Shown here one piece after another: positions 1-11,800 of a stretch of DNA of 64,000 nt (positions are counted from its first letter, which is position 1; each line of letters begins with the position of its first letter). A program made the position numbers and the translations under genes. The notes under the pieces were generated by a model, which searched no databases, was not told the origin of the DNA, and worked only from the letters and a program-made list of their open reading frames with translations. The DNA comes from Lojkania enalia. Taxonomy: Eukaryota > Ascomycota > Dothideomycetes > Pleosporales. The DNA is taken from positions 63,531 through 127,530 of the forward strand of contig ML986727.1 in NCBI GenBank assembly GCA_010094045.1, given 5' to 3'.

Positions 1-1571
1 GAATAATGGTAGACCTCGGCACCGGGGAAGAGTTGTGTATTTGGAAAACTGGTATTAAAATAATACTGCCAAGTCGGAAAGCCAGACGCGTGAGAGTCAT
101 TGGCTACGATACTGGCGGGACAGGTAAAGAGAAGGTCAGTCAAGATGGCGGCAAGTTCTCGTGCCGGGGGAGTGATAGTGTACGTATCGACAATCTCCTG
201 GATAAGAGCCGTGTCATTGCCTAACACTGGCGCTAGGAATGCGGTTGCATTGCTCTGACCAAGTGTGATGATGGTAGCTTCGTTGGCGTTCATACCTGTC
301 AAGATCGGAACCGGTGCGATATCCCGGTTGAGACGAGCTTTCTCTGGGTAACGATGCATTGTCACATTGTCAGCGACCGGGCGGAAAGGGAGCGTAAGGT
401 GCTCAGCGGTTGATTTAATGATAGATGCATTGACGGACCGTAGACACGTCAAATTAGAATGGGGATGAGTCTGAGTACAGTTCAGCGCCGCAGTTAAAGC
501 TAGCCAGGAGGTGGGCGCGTTCGTCGGGTTAACGTAGAGGGATGACTGGCCGGATTCCATGATTGCTGCGCGGAAGGGAGGGTCTTTCGGATGAGTCAGG
601 ACGAGGTTGTCAATGCTAGATAGAGAATTACATTAGCTGTTGTATTGATCAGTAGCTGAGATGAAAGCATTGCGTACCTTGCAGCACCAGCACTTTATCC
701 AAAGACCGTCACTTTGTTCGGATCCCCTCCAAATGCAGCTATGTTTCTTTGAATCCAGTCAAGGGCCAATCCTGCGGCCGCACGTTGGATGTTCGTGTAT
801 AAGGCAGTGGCGGGTGGAGAACATACGTTGATCCCAGAACCCTACATTTCGTTTGGCCAGAGGTAGCTCTGGGGAATTGGGGAAACCAAAGACTGGTTGG
901 TGGTATCAGGTTAGCAAATGCTCGATCGGTAGAAATAAGCTACTCAAATCTTCCGCACACATACCATTAGCTCGATAATTCGGCGTTACAATGATAATAT
1001 CCTCGTTTGCTGCAAAGAATGATCCATCTTAGGCTTTGCGGCCAAAGAATCCAGCTGTATTAGCTCCGAAGTCTAAGTTACCACCCTGTGAAAATAATCA
1101 GTAAAGTTCTCTGGGCCACCCTGCCACTGGAGCACGCACATAAATCCAAGTCATAACTGTCTTGATCTTGCCAGGCGTTGCGGGGACGTAGACATTCAGA
1201 TTAAGACAATCTTCGTTTTCTCCGGCCGGAGGCAGCGGCGTGTTAAACCAGGCAATGAGTGTGTTGCGCGAAGCTTCCAGGTAGTTGAATTGCTGTATAC
1301 AAGCCGGCCCATACTTGGTAGCTTGGTAAGGTGACTTCCACGGCGTCGGTTTTACCGGCGGAGCAAAACGAGTAGGTGATACCGCAAACGGAATACCTAG
1401 GTATTGGTCGACCGTGATTGTCGCACCAGCGAGCTTCGTCGTTGTTCCAACCACTTCTCCAGAGTCTATTGTAACTGTCGGAGCGGACGAGCACGCTATG
1501 CTACTAGGAGTAGCATCGCTAACAGCGAAGAGTATGGTCGCTACGAAGAGCCGCCACAACCAATTCATCAT
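1..1571 (-). pseudogene. Type B carboxylesterase/lipase relic (runs off window start)
   Basis: Reading right to left, a secretory signal-like start (MMNWLWRLFVATILFAV) is followed by the usual type B carboxylesterase landmarks: YLGIPFA, RFAPP, YGPACIQQ, EDCLNLNVYVP, an exon with GGNLDFGANTAGFF, then NVGFWDQR, AFGGDPNKVTVFG and PGAEVYHY near the left edge. Several GT-AG introns of about 50-65 bp fit the family. Two in-frame TAA codons break it. One, at 695-697, replaces the residue between Gly and Ser in the nucleophile motif (FG-stop-SAGAA, where the family has Gln or Glu). The other, at 1029-1031, follows GRKA. Both are what CAA would give after a C-to-T change at CpA. The C-terminal end lies outside the window. 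The rest of the protein reads well, so decay looks recent. Family call is firm; substrate unknown. Confidence 0.85.
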
Positions 1572-2225
1572 AGTTTGAATATTGAGGAGATAAAGAAACC
1601 GTGTGGGGTAATTTGAGCTTGGCGCTAAGTCAAGCAAGCTGGTTTGAATCTTTGCCCATAACAATAATCCGGGTTTTCAGGGCCGCTAAATCTCGGCATG
1701 GGACCATGCTTTGTAAACACTTCAACACTCTGTTGCTAATACTGATCTTTCTCAGCCCAAATTTGGTGTCTTGTGCCGAGACTAAATGGCTTAGAGCCTT
1801 CAGGGATCCTTGTCTCCTCTCCCTTCCACCTTTATATTGTGAATTGAGCTTTCAAAAATGATATGTGGAAATTCATTTCTGCAATTTAGCTACGCATTGT
1901 TTTCCCGATATGAGAGGCGGCAAGACCATTATTCGTGCATGGCCTACTGATCTCTACTCGGTCAAAAAATGGACATAATCTCTCTGTAACATCTTCATCT
2001 AGCCTCTAGGCAAATAATTGAGACGCGTGGCCGCCACGCCCGTCTCAGGTAGTGTTGGATGGGGCACTGGAGTAGTTCCGCGCGTCTCGAAAGCGGCCTA
2101 TTTTTGACCGCCCAGAAAGTGTTTAGCCATGAAGCTGCATTGCAAGGACGGCACTGTTAATGAGTGAAGTGAAGTGCAAAACCATATATTCTGTCAAACC
2201 CTATGAGAATGTTGACATCTGAACA
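1572..2225. other. Intergenic
   Basis: No convincing coding sequence. It separates the carboxylesterase start from the monooxygenase stop. It contains an imperfect inverted repeat at 2020-2046 (GAGACGCGTGGC against GCCACGCCCGTCTC) that could form a short hairpin; nothing ties it to a function. Confidence 0.5.
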
Positions 2226-3763
2226 CTATGTGTTAAGGTGCGTCGCGAACACGGTTCTAGGATTTTCAATGCATGACAATTCATAGTCTACTAGCCAATG
2301 TCTGTCTTGCGGCCTCTTCGGCGTCATAACCATATAGCCCTGACGTCCAATCCTTTGATTCCTCTCCACTCGTTGCATCCCACTGCCACGCGTGCGCTGC
2401 ACTTGTGCTGGCGGCAGGTTCATCATGCCAGCATCTCGCGCCTCTTGCTCCACTCCGTCTTTCAAGTGGTTTCTTGCCCTCTGAGCTCGGGCAAATTGTT
2501 GTACCTTCGTGGCCCGAGATTTTCGAATGCTAGTGAATATCTCGGCGGCTTTGTCTAACTCGTTTGGCATGGTGTCCATGCACACAGCCAAGGTAGCAGC
2601 GTCTTCGAAAGCCTGGGCACTTCCCTGTTTTGGCCACTGGTTAGCTTGTTCGGACAGGTACTGAGATAACATCAGGCTCTTCGGCACAGTACCTGAGCTA
2701 AATATGGTAGCATCGGACGGCATGCACCTGTTTGCTGTGTCAGTGGTCTTGTACATCGATACATGTCTAACATCCTCACCTCCTACAAGGGCGCAACAAC
2801 TATTATTCCACCTCGGTAACGGAGCAAGGTCCATGAGTATCCATTTTGAGAGGCCATTAGGCTCCGTGAGATCCATCAGACTTGTGACCCTTGATAGATA
2901 AATTAGTACGATTTCCACATTCCAACCCAATACGTGACTGACTGTTTGCACCATCCCTTGTACAGCTCTTGCACTTGTTCGAGAGTTCCAACTGCTTTTG
3001 ACGCGCCTTGGACCGATCCGTCGTCCGGAAAGACCGCTACCACGTTGTAAGTCGTTTGGTTACGTAGTATATAGCCAACAACGTGCTTGTCTGGACCCCA
3101 CCAACTAGAAGCTCCTGGTATCTCTGCGAGCTGGGCCAGGTGTGGATTGTCCTTCATCAGAGAAACAGGGACTGTAAAACGATATGCTAAATCACCCGTT
3201 GCCACAGGTCTCCCTGCCTCAGGGCACACCGCTTCTCGCACCTTGGAGTGAAGGCCATCCGCTCCAACGAGAAATTCGCATTCTAATACCTCGCCAGTGT
3301 GTATGGTGACCTTGGGGCTGCCAGTCTCAGGTCCAACGTCAACGCTGACAACGCGAGCATCGAGACGGATTGGAACCCCGAGTTCTTGGACCCTGTGCGC
3401 AAGAGCCTCGTGCAGGTCGGCACGGTGAACATGCCAATATGGTGCACCAAATTTCGCTTCCGTAGTATGATTTATCTCCCTTTCCGACAAGATTTTGCCA
3501 TATTGCCATCGGTATGCGCGGCCATACTTGGGCGTGACGACATTATCTTTCAAATACTTTTCGCAACCCCAGCGCTTCAATAGGCGAGAACAATTAGGTG
3601 ATAGTTGTATGCCTGCACCCACCTCTCCTAGGACAGGCGAGGATTCAAGAACGGTCACAGAAAAATGTCCAGTAAGCGTAGTTGCAATGGCGACGGCAAG
3701 ACCTCCTAATCCGGCGCCCACAACGAGGACTCGCGGTTTGGTCTTGTGGCTGGGAATTGTCAT
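2226..3763 (-). CDS. FAD-dependent monooxygenase, salicylate-hydroxylase type
   Basis: A class A flavoprotein monooxygenase, the family that hydroxylates aromatic acids using NAD(P)H. Four exons join in frame: 2943-3763, 2780-2889, 2693-2727 and 2226-2624, giving 454 residues. The dinucleotide-binding motif VLVVGAGLGGLAVA lies near residue 15, and the mid-protein motif FLVGADGLHSKVR is intact. The second FAD motif, usually GDACHPMLPY, is encoded across an intron and the tiny 35-bp exon, and reads GGACRPMLPYLAQ. The conserved Asp that contacts the FAD ribityl chain is therefore Gly, which could weaken activity. I start at the ATG at 3763, just ahead of the Rossmann motif; an in-frame ATG at 3892 would add 43 residues unlike the family. 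Substrate cannot be told from sequence. Confidence 0.85.
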
Positions 3764-4690
3764 TTGTCCCGTTTCTGATCCAGGTGAGATGGATGAGGTG
3801 CTTTGATCAAATTGTGGCGATCTGAAGTGTAAATGTCTTGACCTTGGAATAGCTACGGCTATAGAGTCAGTCAATGACAAGCATACGACCATGTATACTG
3901 CAACTCTTGGTCACGCTCGTTAGGCCAAGCATGATGCAGAGAGCCGAGGTGGTTTGAGTACCATAAAACCTTTTGCGCGGTGTAATTCTTGAAGCGCCCA
4001 CTGTGTTAGTTCAGATCGGGCTCGGCGTCTCGGAGCACTATGAGGACCGGCATAGCATTTTTTGTTGGCGGGGCACCGGACTGCGTCTCCCTCGAGAAGA
4101 TTTGTCCGAAAAGGGGGCCTTGTGAACTTAACCAAATCTGGCACTATCAATCCTCATCGAGGTTAGATCAGCCGTCCTCCGTTTTCCAGGGCTACCCTGT
4201 ATAGCGAAGTCTGATCCACCTTATTGGGTGGGATGCAGCGGGTGTTAGGCGGCGCAGCTCTCTCGAGCCATTCGTAATGTTACTGGGGATTCCTTTTCAG
4301 TGAACAAGGACGTGTGTTCACACTGGACGGTTTCTCCTCGAATTCCCGTAGCTGCCGAGGGCTCTAGACGCCTTGGTAGGCCGCGAATCAATCCGTCATG
4401 TCATGCCGACCGCAGTTTATGTTTGCTGCACTTCCAGTGGCGGATGCATTCCGGCAAGTTATCAATATGACAAACGTGTTGGCCTCTACAAGACAACAGT
4501 CTATTGCTGGCTTGACTCTATCTACGGCCCGGATGCAGAACTTATTTCAAATCACAAACCAGTCTTTGGCCTTTGCCTACTCTCAGGTTATGCAATTCAA
4601 CTTGCTTCTTTACTGCACACATATCCTTGAGTTGAACTCAGTTGTAGTCGCCTTTCCGTGACATTTGAAGCAGTTCAAAGAGACTTTCTC
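3764..4690. other. Intergenic, no recognised gene
   Basis: Short open frames occur on both strands (for example 4398-4661 on the plus strand) but have no recognisable motif and overlap one another. I see no supported gene between the monooxygenase start and the P450 stop. Confidence 0.4.
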
Positions 4691-6246
4691 CTACCTATGA
4701 TATACGCGGACCATAAGTAGACCATGTAGATGGGTTGAGGCAAGCGTACTTGTCGGAATTTGGCCTGGTTGGCCCCCGTCCACCGCTTCCAACTTGTGAT
4801 TTCGGAGTAACGTGGTGACAACTTTATAAATCTGAAAGTTTACGATGTTGCGACCAATGCATGCCCTATGTCCTGTGCTGAACTGTCAGGGCGTTAGCAT
4901 ATGCTGGAATCATAGACCACGAGAAACAATACTGGACTTAGAAACTGTGCCAGTTCCTTTGCTTGTGGACCAAGCCATCGATCGACCTTAAACTCAGCGT
5001 GATCATACCCAAAAATCTCGGGATTGTGGTGCAAAACATGATTGATGATGAACACTTCGACCTGTGTACGATCAGCCTCAGCTATATTCGTGAGCAGCAG
5101 GTTACCTACACTACCCGGGATGAAGCTCCCTGCAACAGTTGTTCCTCCTTCGGGCACTGATCGACCCAAAGGCAAAGTGAAGACAGGATTGATCTGGAAA
5201 TTCTCTTTCAAAACTGCCGAAAGATATCTCAACCGGCTGGTATCCGTATATGTGTACACCTGCTGTGACTCGGGTAAAGAAGGCAGATTCTCATCGAGTT
5301 CTTGCACCAGAGTCTCTATGATCTGAGGCTGGTGTAGAAGGTGCCAGAAGAGAATAGAAAGAGTGCTAGCACTTGTTCCGCTACCGGCAATTCTGTATCA
5401 GGGTGAGCTGAAGTAACTGTCAGGCAAGATCAAGGAGGATGTTGTGACGAACATGAATCCGAAGGCTTCCGTTTGAATATCTTCTAGTTCAAGTTGCTCA
5501 CCGGTACTGGGGTCTTTGGCCTCCAATAAACGATACAAGAGGTCTCTCCTCGCCTCGTCTTTCGCAGCTATACGAGCATTCACCGAGTCGATAGCGAATT
5601 GTCGAAGGGCCGCTCGACCTGCTGTAAGGTGCCTGAACGTTGATATGGGAAGATTTTGAAGGTAGGGCAAGGCCTTGAGAAACCAAGGTATTTGCCCACC
5701 CTGTCAACATCAGTATCAGCAAAATATTCCTGCACTGAATGAAAGCAACAAGGCTAGAGACCACATACTACCGCTGCCAAACTGCCGTGGGCAAGGAAAG
5801 GTGGCATGTCATTCGGATTACTACTGGCCAAAATATCGAACGATTTGCTGAACGCTAGTTCACCTGTTCCACGCATATATGAGCTTGGAATAGGCACACA
5901 CCCACAAGAAACTGATTGGATCCAGACCTAAGATGTCGAACCCAAGGAAGCTGAACCACAATGCAAGGTCGAATGCTTCACCAGTCTTTGTAAATTCGTC
6001 CAGCTTTAATCGCAACTTTGCAATACATCCGTCGATGTACGGCTCCATGCTGGTAACGCTCTGGACCGAGAACCCATGGTTGAGCATCCGCTTACGGGAT
6101 GCATGCAAGTCCTCATCTCTCATGCCAAAAATATTGGGCCTGATTGCCGTGAATCCATCGTACATTTCCGTTTTCTGGAACGCTCGACCCCCTCCGTAAA
6201 TCTGCTTCAGGGCGTCGCCATCTGAAATGCTAAGCGAATTAACGTA
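4691..6246 (-). pseudogene. Cytochrome P450, N-terminally truncated at a transposon junction
   Basis: Five exons join in frame (5928 to about 6246, 5772-5863, 5453-5700, 4933-5392, 4691-4882). They give the P450 body: SISDGDALKQIYGGG, an oxygen-binding helix motif AGSGTS, a run resembling the meander (EIFGYDHAEFKVDRWLG), and the heme-thiolate loop FSTGHRACIGRN with the cysteine ligand. No stop or frameshift is seen downstream. The first roughly 80-100 residues, which should hold the membrane anchor and proline hinge, are absent. Coding similarity begins at VNSLSIS, and immediately beyond it a transposon-like end starts, next to a TA dinucleotide at 6245-6246. The truncation is best explained by insertion of the Fot/pogo-like element. 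An ATG at 6267 lies inside transposon-derived sequence and is not a credible start. I infer non-function. Confidence 0.85.
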
Positions 6247-6670
6247 TTTCACAAGCGAGTCGCCCACCCAAGCGAGTCGCCCACTTTTGCCAAGAAGTCA
6301 TACCCTACCTACTTACAACGCGATGCAGCAACTACCTCAACCTTAATCAATCTATCAAGAAGGTCAGGTATTACTGGCTATCTCAGCTATCAATCAAGAT
6401 CAAATTTAGAGCGTACGAAGCGCTGCAGCTACCTATAGCATCCCCCAAACGACGCTTAGAGACTGACGCGCTGGTAAACCTTTACAACGCAATTACAAGC
6501 CTAATTTAAAGAAGCTTACAAAACTAGAAGAATCAACTATAATATAGCATATACTAGATCTATTATCTTGTGGATACCCTCCTATAATCGATAGTATACG
6601 AGATATAGCTAACTATTTACTTAGAGCTTACTCTATAGACTAGATTAGGCTGGTAAATAGGGTATATAGT
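6247..6670 (+). mobile_element. Fot1/pogo-like DNA transposon fragment A (RIP-degraded)
   Basis: In one plus-strand frame from about 6340, interrupted by stops, the translation gives the N-terminal DNA-binding half of a Fot1/pogo (Tc1-mariner superfamily, DDE_1) transposase. First comes a psq-type helix-turn-helix region with LLAISAI, SVR-AAATYSIPQTTLR and KPLQR. Then comes a CENP-B-like region, LTKLEES, HILDLLSCGYPP and RDIANYLL. Stop codons fall where CAA, CAG or TGG would be expected, as after RIP. Similarity ends near 6660, where a G-rich tandem repeat starts, so only a fragment is present. It lies directly against the truncated P450. Confidence 0.75.
6253..6284. repeat. Direct repeat at transposon end
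   Basis: The 15-bp string AAGCGAGTCGCCCAC occurs at 6253 and again at 6270, a 17-bp step. It sits exactly where P450 similarity stops, so I read it as terminal or subterminal sequence of the Fot/pogo-like element. The partner end of the element is not visible in the window. Confidence 0.55.
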
Positions 6671-6683
6671 ACCTCACCTAGGT

Positions 6684-6830
6684 TGAGGTTGGGTTCGGGG
6701 TTCTTGGCGCTGGGGTTAGAGTTAAGGTAGGGTTCTTAGCGCTGGGGTATAGGTTAGGTAGAGGTTCTTAGCATTGAGGTTGAGGTTAGGGTAGGGTTCT
6801 TAGCGCTGGGGTATAAGGTTAAGGTAGGGG
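6684..6830. repeat. G-rich tandem repeat, about 4 copies of 32-33 bp
   Basis: Units resembling GGGTTCTTAGCGCTGGGGT begin near 6697, 6730, 6762 and 6794, joined by GGTTAAGGTAG-like linkers. The strand is strongly G-rich on one side and stands out from the AT-rich surroundings. The linkers resemble degenerate telomere-like runs (GTTAGGG, GGTTAGG), but no true TTAGGG array is present. Confidence 0.75.
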
Positions 6831-6898
6831 TACTCTATAGGGTTCCTCTATAATTATAGGAAATAATTATATATTATATATTTATTATAACATATTCT

Positions 6899-6949
6899 AC
6901 TATTAAAGCGGCTAAACTATTAAAGCAGCTAAACTATTAAAGCGGCTAC
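6899..6949. repeat. 17-bp tandem repeat, three copies
   Basis: ACTATTAAAGCGGCTAA is repeated three times with one C-to-T-type (G-to-A on this strand) change in the middle copy. It lies between the G-rich repeat and the second Fot-like element. Confidence 0.8.
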
Positions 6950-6989
6950 TTTTTCTTAGTATTATAAATACTACGTACGAACTATAATA

Positions 6990-7423
6990 AATCTATAATA
7001 CGACCTTCTATTAATTTAATAAGAAGGTAGAATTGAACTTGCCTTACAGGCGTATAAATTAGGCTAATTTAAGAGCGTATAACGCGCTGCTATAACTTTT
7101 AATATATAATATTAACGACTCTCTGCTCGACTTTATAGAATTATATTTCACCCTTGTATATAACTAAATTACTAGAAGCTTATAGTAACCGAAGAATAAA
7201 CAATCGTATAATATATTTTTAACCTTAATTTACAAGGATTTACGCCCCGGCTATATAAGGTAGTAGATATAGTAGATAAACTATTAGGCGTATATAGTAG
7301 AATACTTATAGAAAAGAATTAGCTTAAACGATTTATAGCGTATATAAATAAGCTTAAAATAGCCTTTAATCGAGTAAAGAATTGCTAAAGAATAAAATAA
7401 GAGAATCTAGAAGTTATTAATAT
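6990..7423 (+). mobile_element. Fot1/pogo-like transposon B, left part
   Basis: A second, distinct Fot-like transposase start. With stops ignored, a plus-strand frame reads RIELALQAYKLG, FKSV-RAAITFNI, VTEE-TIV, LNLQGFTPRLYKVVDIVDKLL and then EKN-LKRFIAYINKLKIAFNRVKN. These follow the order of the psq and CENP-B-like domains. The frame ends at EVINI, at 7423, where the LTR of the retrotransposon begins. It resumes in frame at 14488. The stops are consistent with RIP. Confidence 0.75.
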
Positions 7424-7702
7424 TATAATAGTATAGGTAAGATAATAGGTTTAAATATAGTACGAATCTACTTAGAGGTATATAGGAGTATATAGGGGAT
7501 TAGGGACCTAGAAATTCTATTAACACCTATAGGCCTTATACAAAAGGATATAGAAGAACTACTAAGCTACTTATAAGGGAGTATACAACTATATATAGAA
7601 GGGAAAAGGGGTAGAACCGGGGGTAGAATAAGATAAGCGAAAAGCTTTGGGATAAAGTTATATATAAAGCTTTTCGTGGAACGATTTCTTTGTATTATTA
7701 TA
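7424..7702 (-). repeat. LTR, left copy (3' LTR of the minus-strand element)
   Basis: 279 bp, aligned by eye without gaps to 14209-14487. I count about 28 differences, all but one transitions. The expected terminal TG and CA appear as TA at both ends here, while the other copy keeps CA at its right end. Shared blocks include the run around 7660-7690 (AAGCTTTTCGT, ACGATTTCTTTG). Confidence 0.9.
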
Positions 7703-8879
7703 CTACCCCCCTCCTTATAGGCTAATAGTCTCTATCTACGCTGGTTTAGGAGGGAATTAGGGCTATTATAGATAGGTTCTAGTATAAAGAAATTTCTTTA
7801 AAGAGGTATTTACTAGTAAGAGCTAATATGTACGATTACCTATAGAGATGCGTTTATTAACGTAATATTAAGTAAGGTTTTCGCGGTAAGTATAATTAAC
7901 CTATATATTAGCTAGTAACTACTATTATAACAGTTTATTAATATTACAATTTCGTCGCGTATAGTAATAAGCGTTTACTAGCTTTAGTATATTACTAGAT
8001 TGCTGTTAACTAAGCTTCCTTAACTAAATAATAACTTCTACTCTATATATATTGTTGCGCGTCCCTAGAACTATTAATTATTAAAGTATTACTAACACCT
8101 TATAGAAAAAATTAATTAATATACTACTCTATCTACCTTCTAAAGCTTCTTTAGAAGCCTTCTAAATTATCTACCTTTAGGTTATATATATACTCGCCTA
8201 TAGGTAGTATATAATATTTACCTTTTAGTTCCTAAAATTAAAAAAATGCGAGTATTACACCTTATAAAATAAAAAGTACAACCCTATATAAATCGTATCT
8301 AATACTAGTAGAGTACTTACTACTAATATACTTATAGATCCTCTCCTACTATAAGGAGGAGTTTCTAGTCCTCCGGGGCCATCTTAAACTATAAGTAGTA
8401 GCCTAATACGTAGGAGATAAGGAGGATAAAAAGGTAGCTTTTAAGGCTGTTTTAGAGTCTACTTATAATCTAGTACTTATAGCCTAGGTTGTAAAGAGTT
8501 AGGAAGATAGCCTTTCTACAGCTAGTATCTAGGTAGCTTTATTCTACTAGAGTACTAAGTTACTCTATTAGGTTTCAGCCCTAGAAGCTCTAATATCTAA
8601 CCTTTAAGCTAATATTATAGTACTCTCGGGCGGCTAAAGATAAAGTAGAGGAGGTTTAGAGGGAGTCCGGAGGGAAAGAAGGGGAAGAAAGATAGAAGAG
8701 GAGAAGACTAGAAAGATATCTAATAGCCTACTGTTAGACCCTCTAAATTTTATAGAGAAGTAATTTCGGGCCTATACTTTAGTTTTTAAATTTACTACTT
8801 AACTCTTATATATTATTATCTACCAGGTAATCTATATTCTCTATACTATCCTTATATACCTTAATCTATTTAGTTAGGG

Positions 8880-11800
8880 CTCTTAGGGGTTCTAGCTAAT
8901 TTAGATACTTATTATAAAAAGCTCTTAGCTTATAAAGCGAACCTATAAAATTTAAGACTTTATACTAGACCGGGTTAGGATTATATCCTATCTATTTTAC
9001 ACGGTATTTGAGGGTCTTGCAATATAGCTTACTAGCTAGTATTTCCTTAACCTCCCACTCTTCTACCCCTTTAATAGCGATAGCGGGTGGTTTTAGAGCT
9101 TCTTACCCTAGTAGAGGGTCCTAGAAGTTCTTATATAGCAGGTTTAGTGCGAAGATATTATATATTCTCGACCCTAGGGGTAGTTATAGATAGTATAAGT
9201 TTCTAACCTATTCTAGTACTTTAAAAGGGCCCTCCTATTAATTAAATAGCTTTCGGCTCGGTCTTTAGACTATAAGATTCTTAGTATTTAGGTAGACTAT
9301 ATTACTAATCTACTAATTAATCAGTCACTAGTAATAGTTAATAATAGATTATATACAATCTTAAGCCTTCTTAATATTAGCTTTTACAGTTTCCTAGGTT
9401 ATATATATATAAGTTACTAGAGCTAAGGTATTCTTATAATTTAATTTATCTATTATAGTAATAGGATTAATAGAATATTTCTAATCTTAACTCTAATAGG
9501 GCTCGGATTTGTATAGGATTTAATATAGGGATATTCTGATAGTTATATAGAGTAGAGTCGCTTATATTTAGTTAATTATAAGTAATAGAGAACTCTAGTT
9601 GTTCTAGTAGAAGGATATAAAAGAGTATAGTCTCTGATTAATATACTTATTTATAATCTCCGTCTATCTGTTAGTCTCTTTATAATAAGTAGTAGATAGT
9701 TTAATCTTTACACCTAAAATATAGTAGAATTTAGACTAGAAACTGGATATAAACTAAAGTCTTTAGTCTAAAATAATAGTTTCGGGCGTATAGCTAAAGT
9801 AATATACCTATTAAATAAATAATTCGGCTATTCCCTATACGTTAATTATACGATAGTAGAAAATAGATACTACTTATTTAAACAGGCGATCGATTACTAC
9901 TATAATCTAATTATATCCGGACTTATCTATAGGAAAATCCTTAAAGTTAATATATAGATGCTATATTAGTTAATTTAGTATAAAAAGTAGATAGATAAAA
10001 CCTGGGGTTCGAGTTTATATCGGATAAGCTTTATAGTATAGGATGTAATTCCGTATATATCGTTTACAAGTAGCTTCTATACTCTTCTAATAGTACTTCT
10101 AGAACAGTAACTAATAGGTTTTAGTAGTACTTAGGTATACGGAGGATACTTAATTATAAGCCTCTTGTATAAGTCGCGTATAAAGGCCTAAATCTAATAG
10201 GATACATAAGTAATTATTATAGAAAAGTAGTCTATTCTCTATCTAATACTTGCGGGGTAGAAGTGTATATTCCTGTATAAAGGAGGCTTAGTTTTCCTAT
10301 AGTAATATATCGATCAACTCTAGAGAGTCTAGTAATATAACCTACTCCTAGCTTTTAATAATATTTAGTATAGCCGTTTAAGTTGTTATTTAAGTAATAT
10401 AGGACTAGGCTAATTTAGCATTAATTTGGGGGTAAAGTTAATACGGTCCGAGTAGGACTCTTAACCGGTTGTTAGTTTAAGCCGCTTTTAAGTTTTCTAT
10501 ATCTTATTTACAATAACTAAAGATATCTACTCTAGTATTATTCTTACCTAGGGTATACTTAATTCGGAACTAATACTAAGCTAATTCCTCGGTCTAATAA
10601 ACTTAATAAGTATTAAGTACCTTTATAGTTATAAAATATTCGAGTAAGCGATAATCGGTATATACTAGAGTCCTAGTAGCTACTAAAGTAAGTTCTACCC
10701 TCTATTACTTAAATATAGTAACAATTGCGAATAGTTTCTTATTATAGATCTCCTAGTTTAGTTCTAAACCGGATAGAACCTTACTATAGAACGCTATAAG
10801 GTACTATTTTCCGTTGGGATATTTCTATAATAATACTTCTACAACTACTCTATTAGAGGTATTAGTTTCCATTTTTATTTCTAATACAGGGTTAAAGTAG
10901 TAGAGAGTAAGTATACTTAATAGAGCTGACTTCAATTTCTTAAAGGTAATATTACATTCTAAAGTCTATATAAAAGGGGTTATAGGGCTCTATAGTACGA
11001 TAATTAGCTTTACGATATATAAGAATTCTGGTATAAACTATTAGTAGAATCTAGTAAAACCTAAGAAGGATTTTATACCTATTATAGTAGTAGGTAGCTG
11101 CTAGTTATGTAGTACTTCTACCTTCTCTAGATTAACCTTAAGGCCTTTATTTAAGAGGATATAGTTAAGATATTTAGTTCAGGTAATATAGAATTCGCTC
11201 TTTTTAATATTAACTTATAACCCTACTTAATGTAATCTCTTAAGAACTTTCTTAATATAGATAGTATATATCACCTCATCTTTAGAGTAGATAAAAATAT
11301 TATCTAGGTAAATAATATAGAAGTTATCTAGATAGTCAATTAGTACGTTATTTATATAGTACTAGTAAGTTACTAGGCTATTATATAATCTAAAAGGTAG
11401 AACTTTATACTTATAGGTTCTATATTAAGTCTGAAAGGTAGTATATTTTTTAGAACTAGGGTCTATCCTAATCTTATTAAAAGCTATACAAATATTAAAC
11501 TTAGTAAAGATTACTACCTTAATAAGTTTAGATAAGAGTTTATCTATACGTAGTATTAGATATATATTCTTATAGATAAGAGTATTAAGTTTATAATAAT
11601 CTATATAGATATATAGGTCGCTATTAGGTTTATAAATATAAAGGATTAGAAATATAAAAGAACTCTAACTCTACTTAATATACCTATACTATAGATTTTC
11701 TATAATATACTTCTTAATTACTTCTAGCTCCTTAATATTCTACTTATATAACGGGCTGTAACTATTAGGGAGGAGTTCTATAAGGATAATCTTATAATTA

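Noticed and set aside
3299..3806. Plus-strand open frames opposite the FAD monooxygenase
   Set aside because: They lie antisense to a well-supported exon and have no motif of their own.
4373..4661. Two overlapping plus-strand frames of 85-87 residues
   Set aside because: Overlap in different frames, no family motif, no splice or promoter support.
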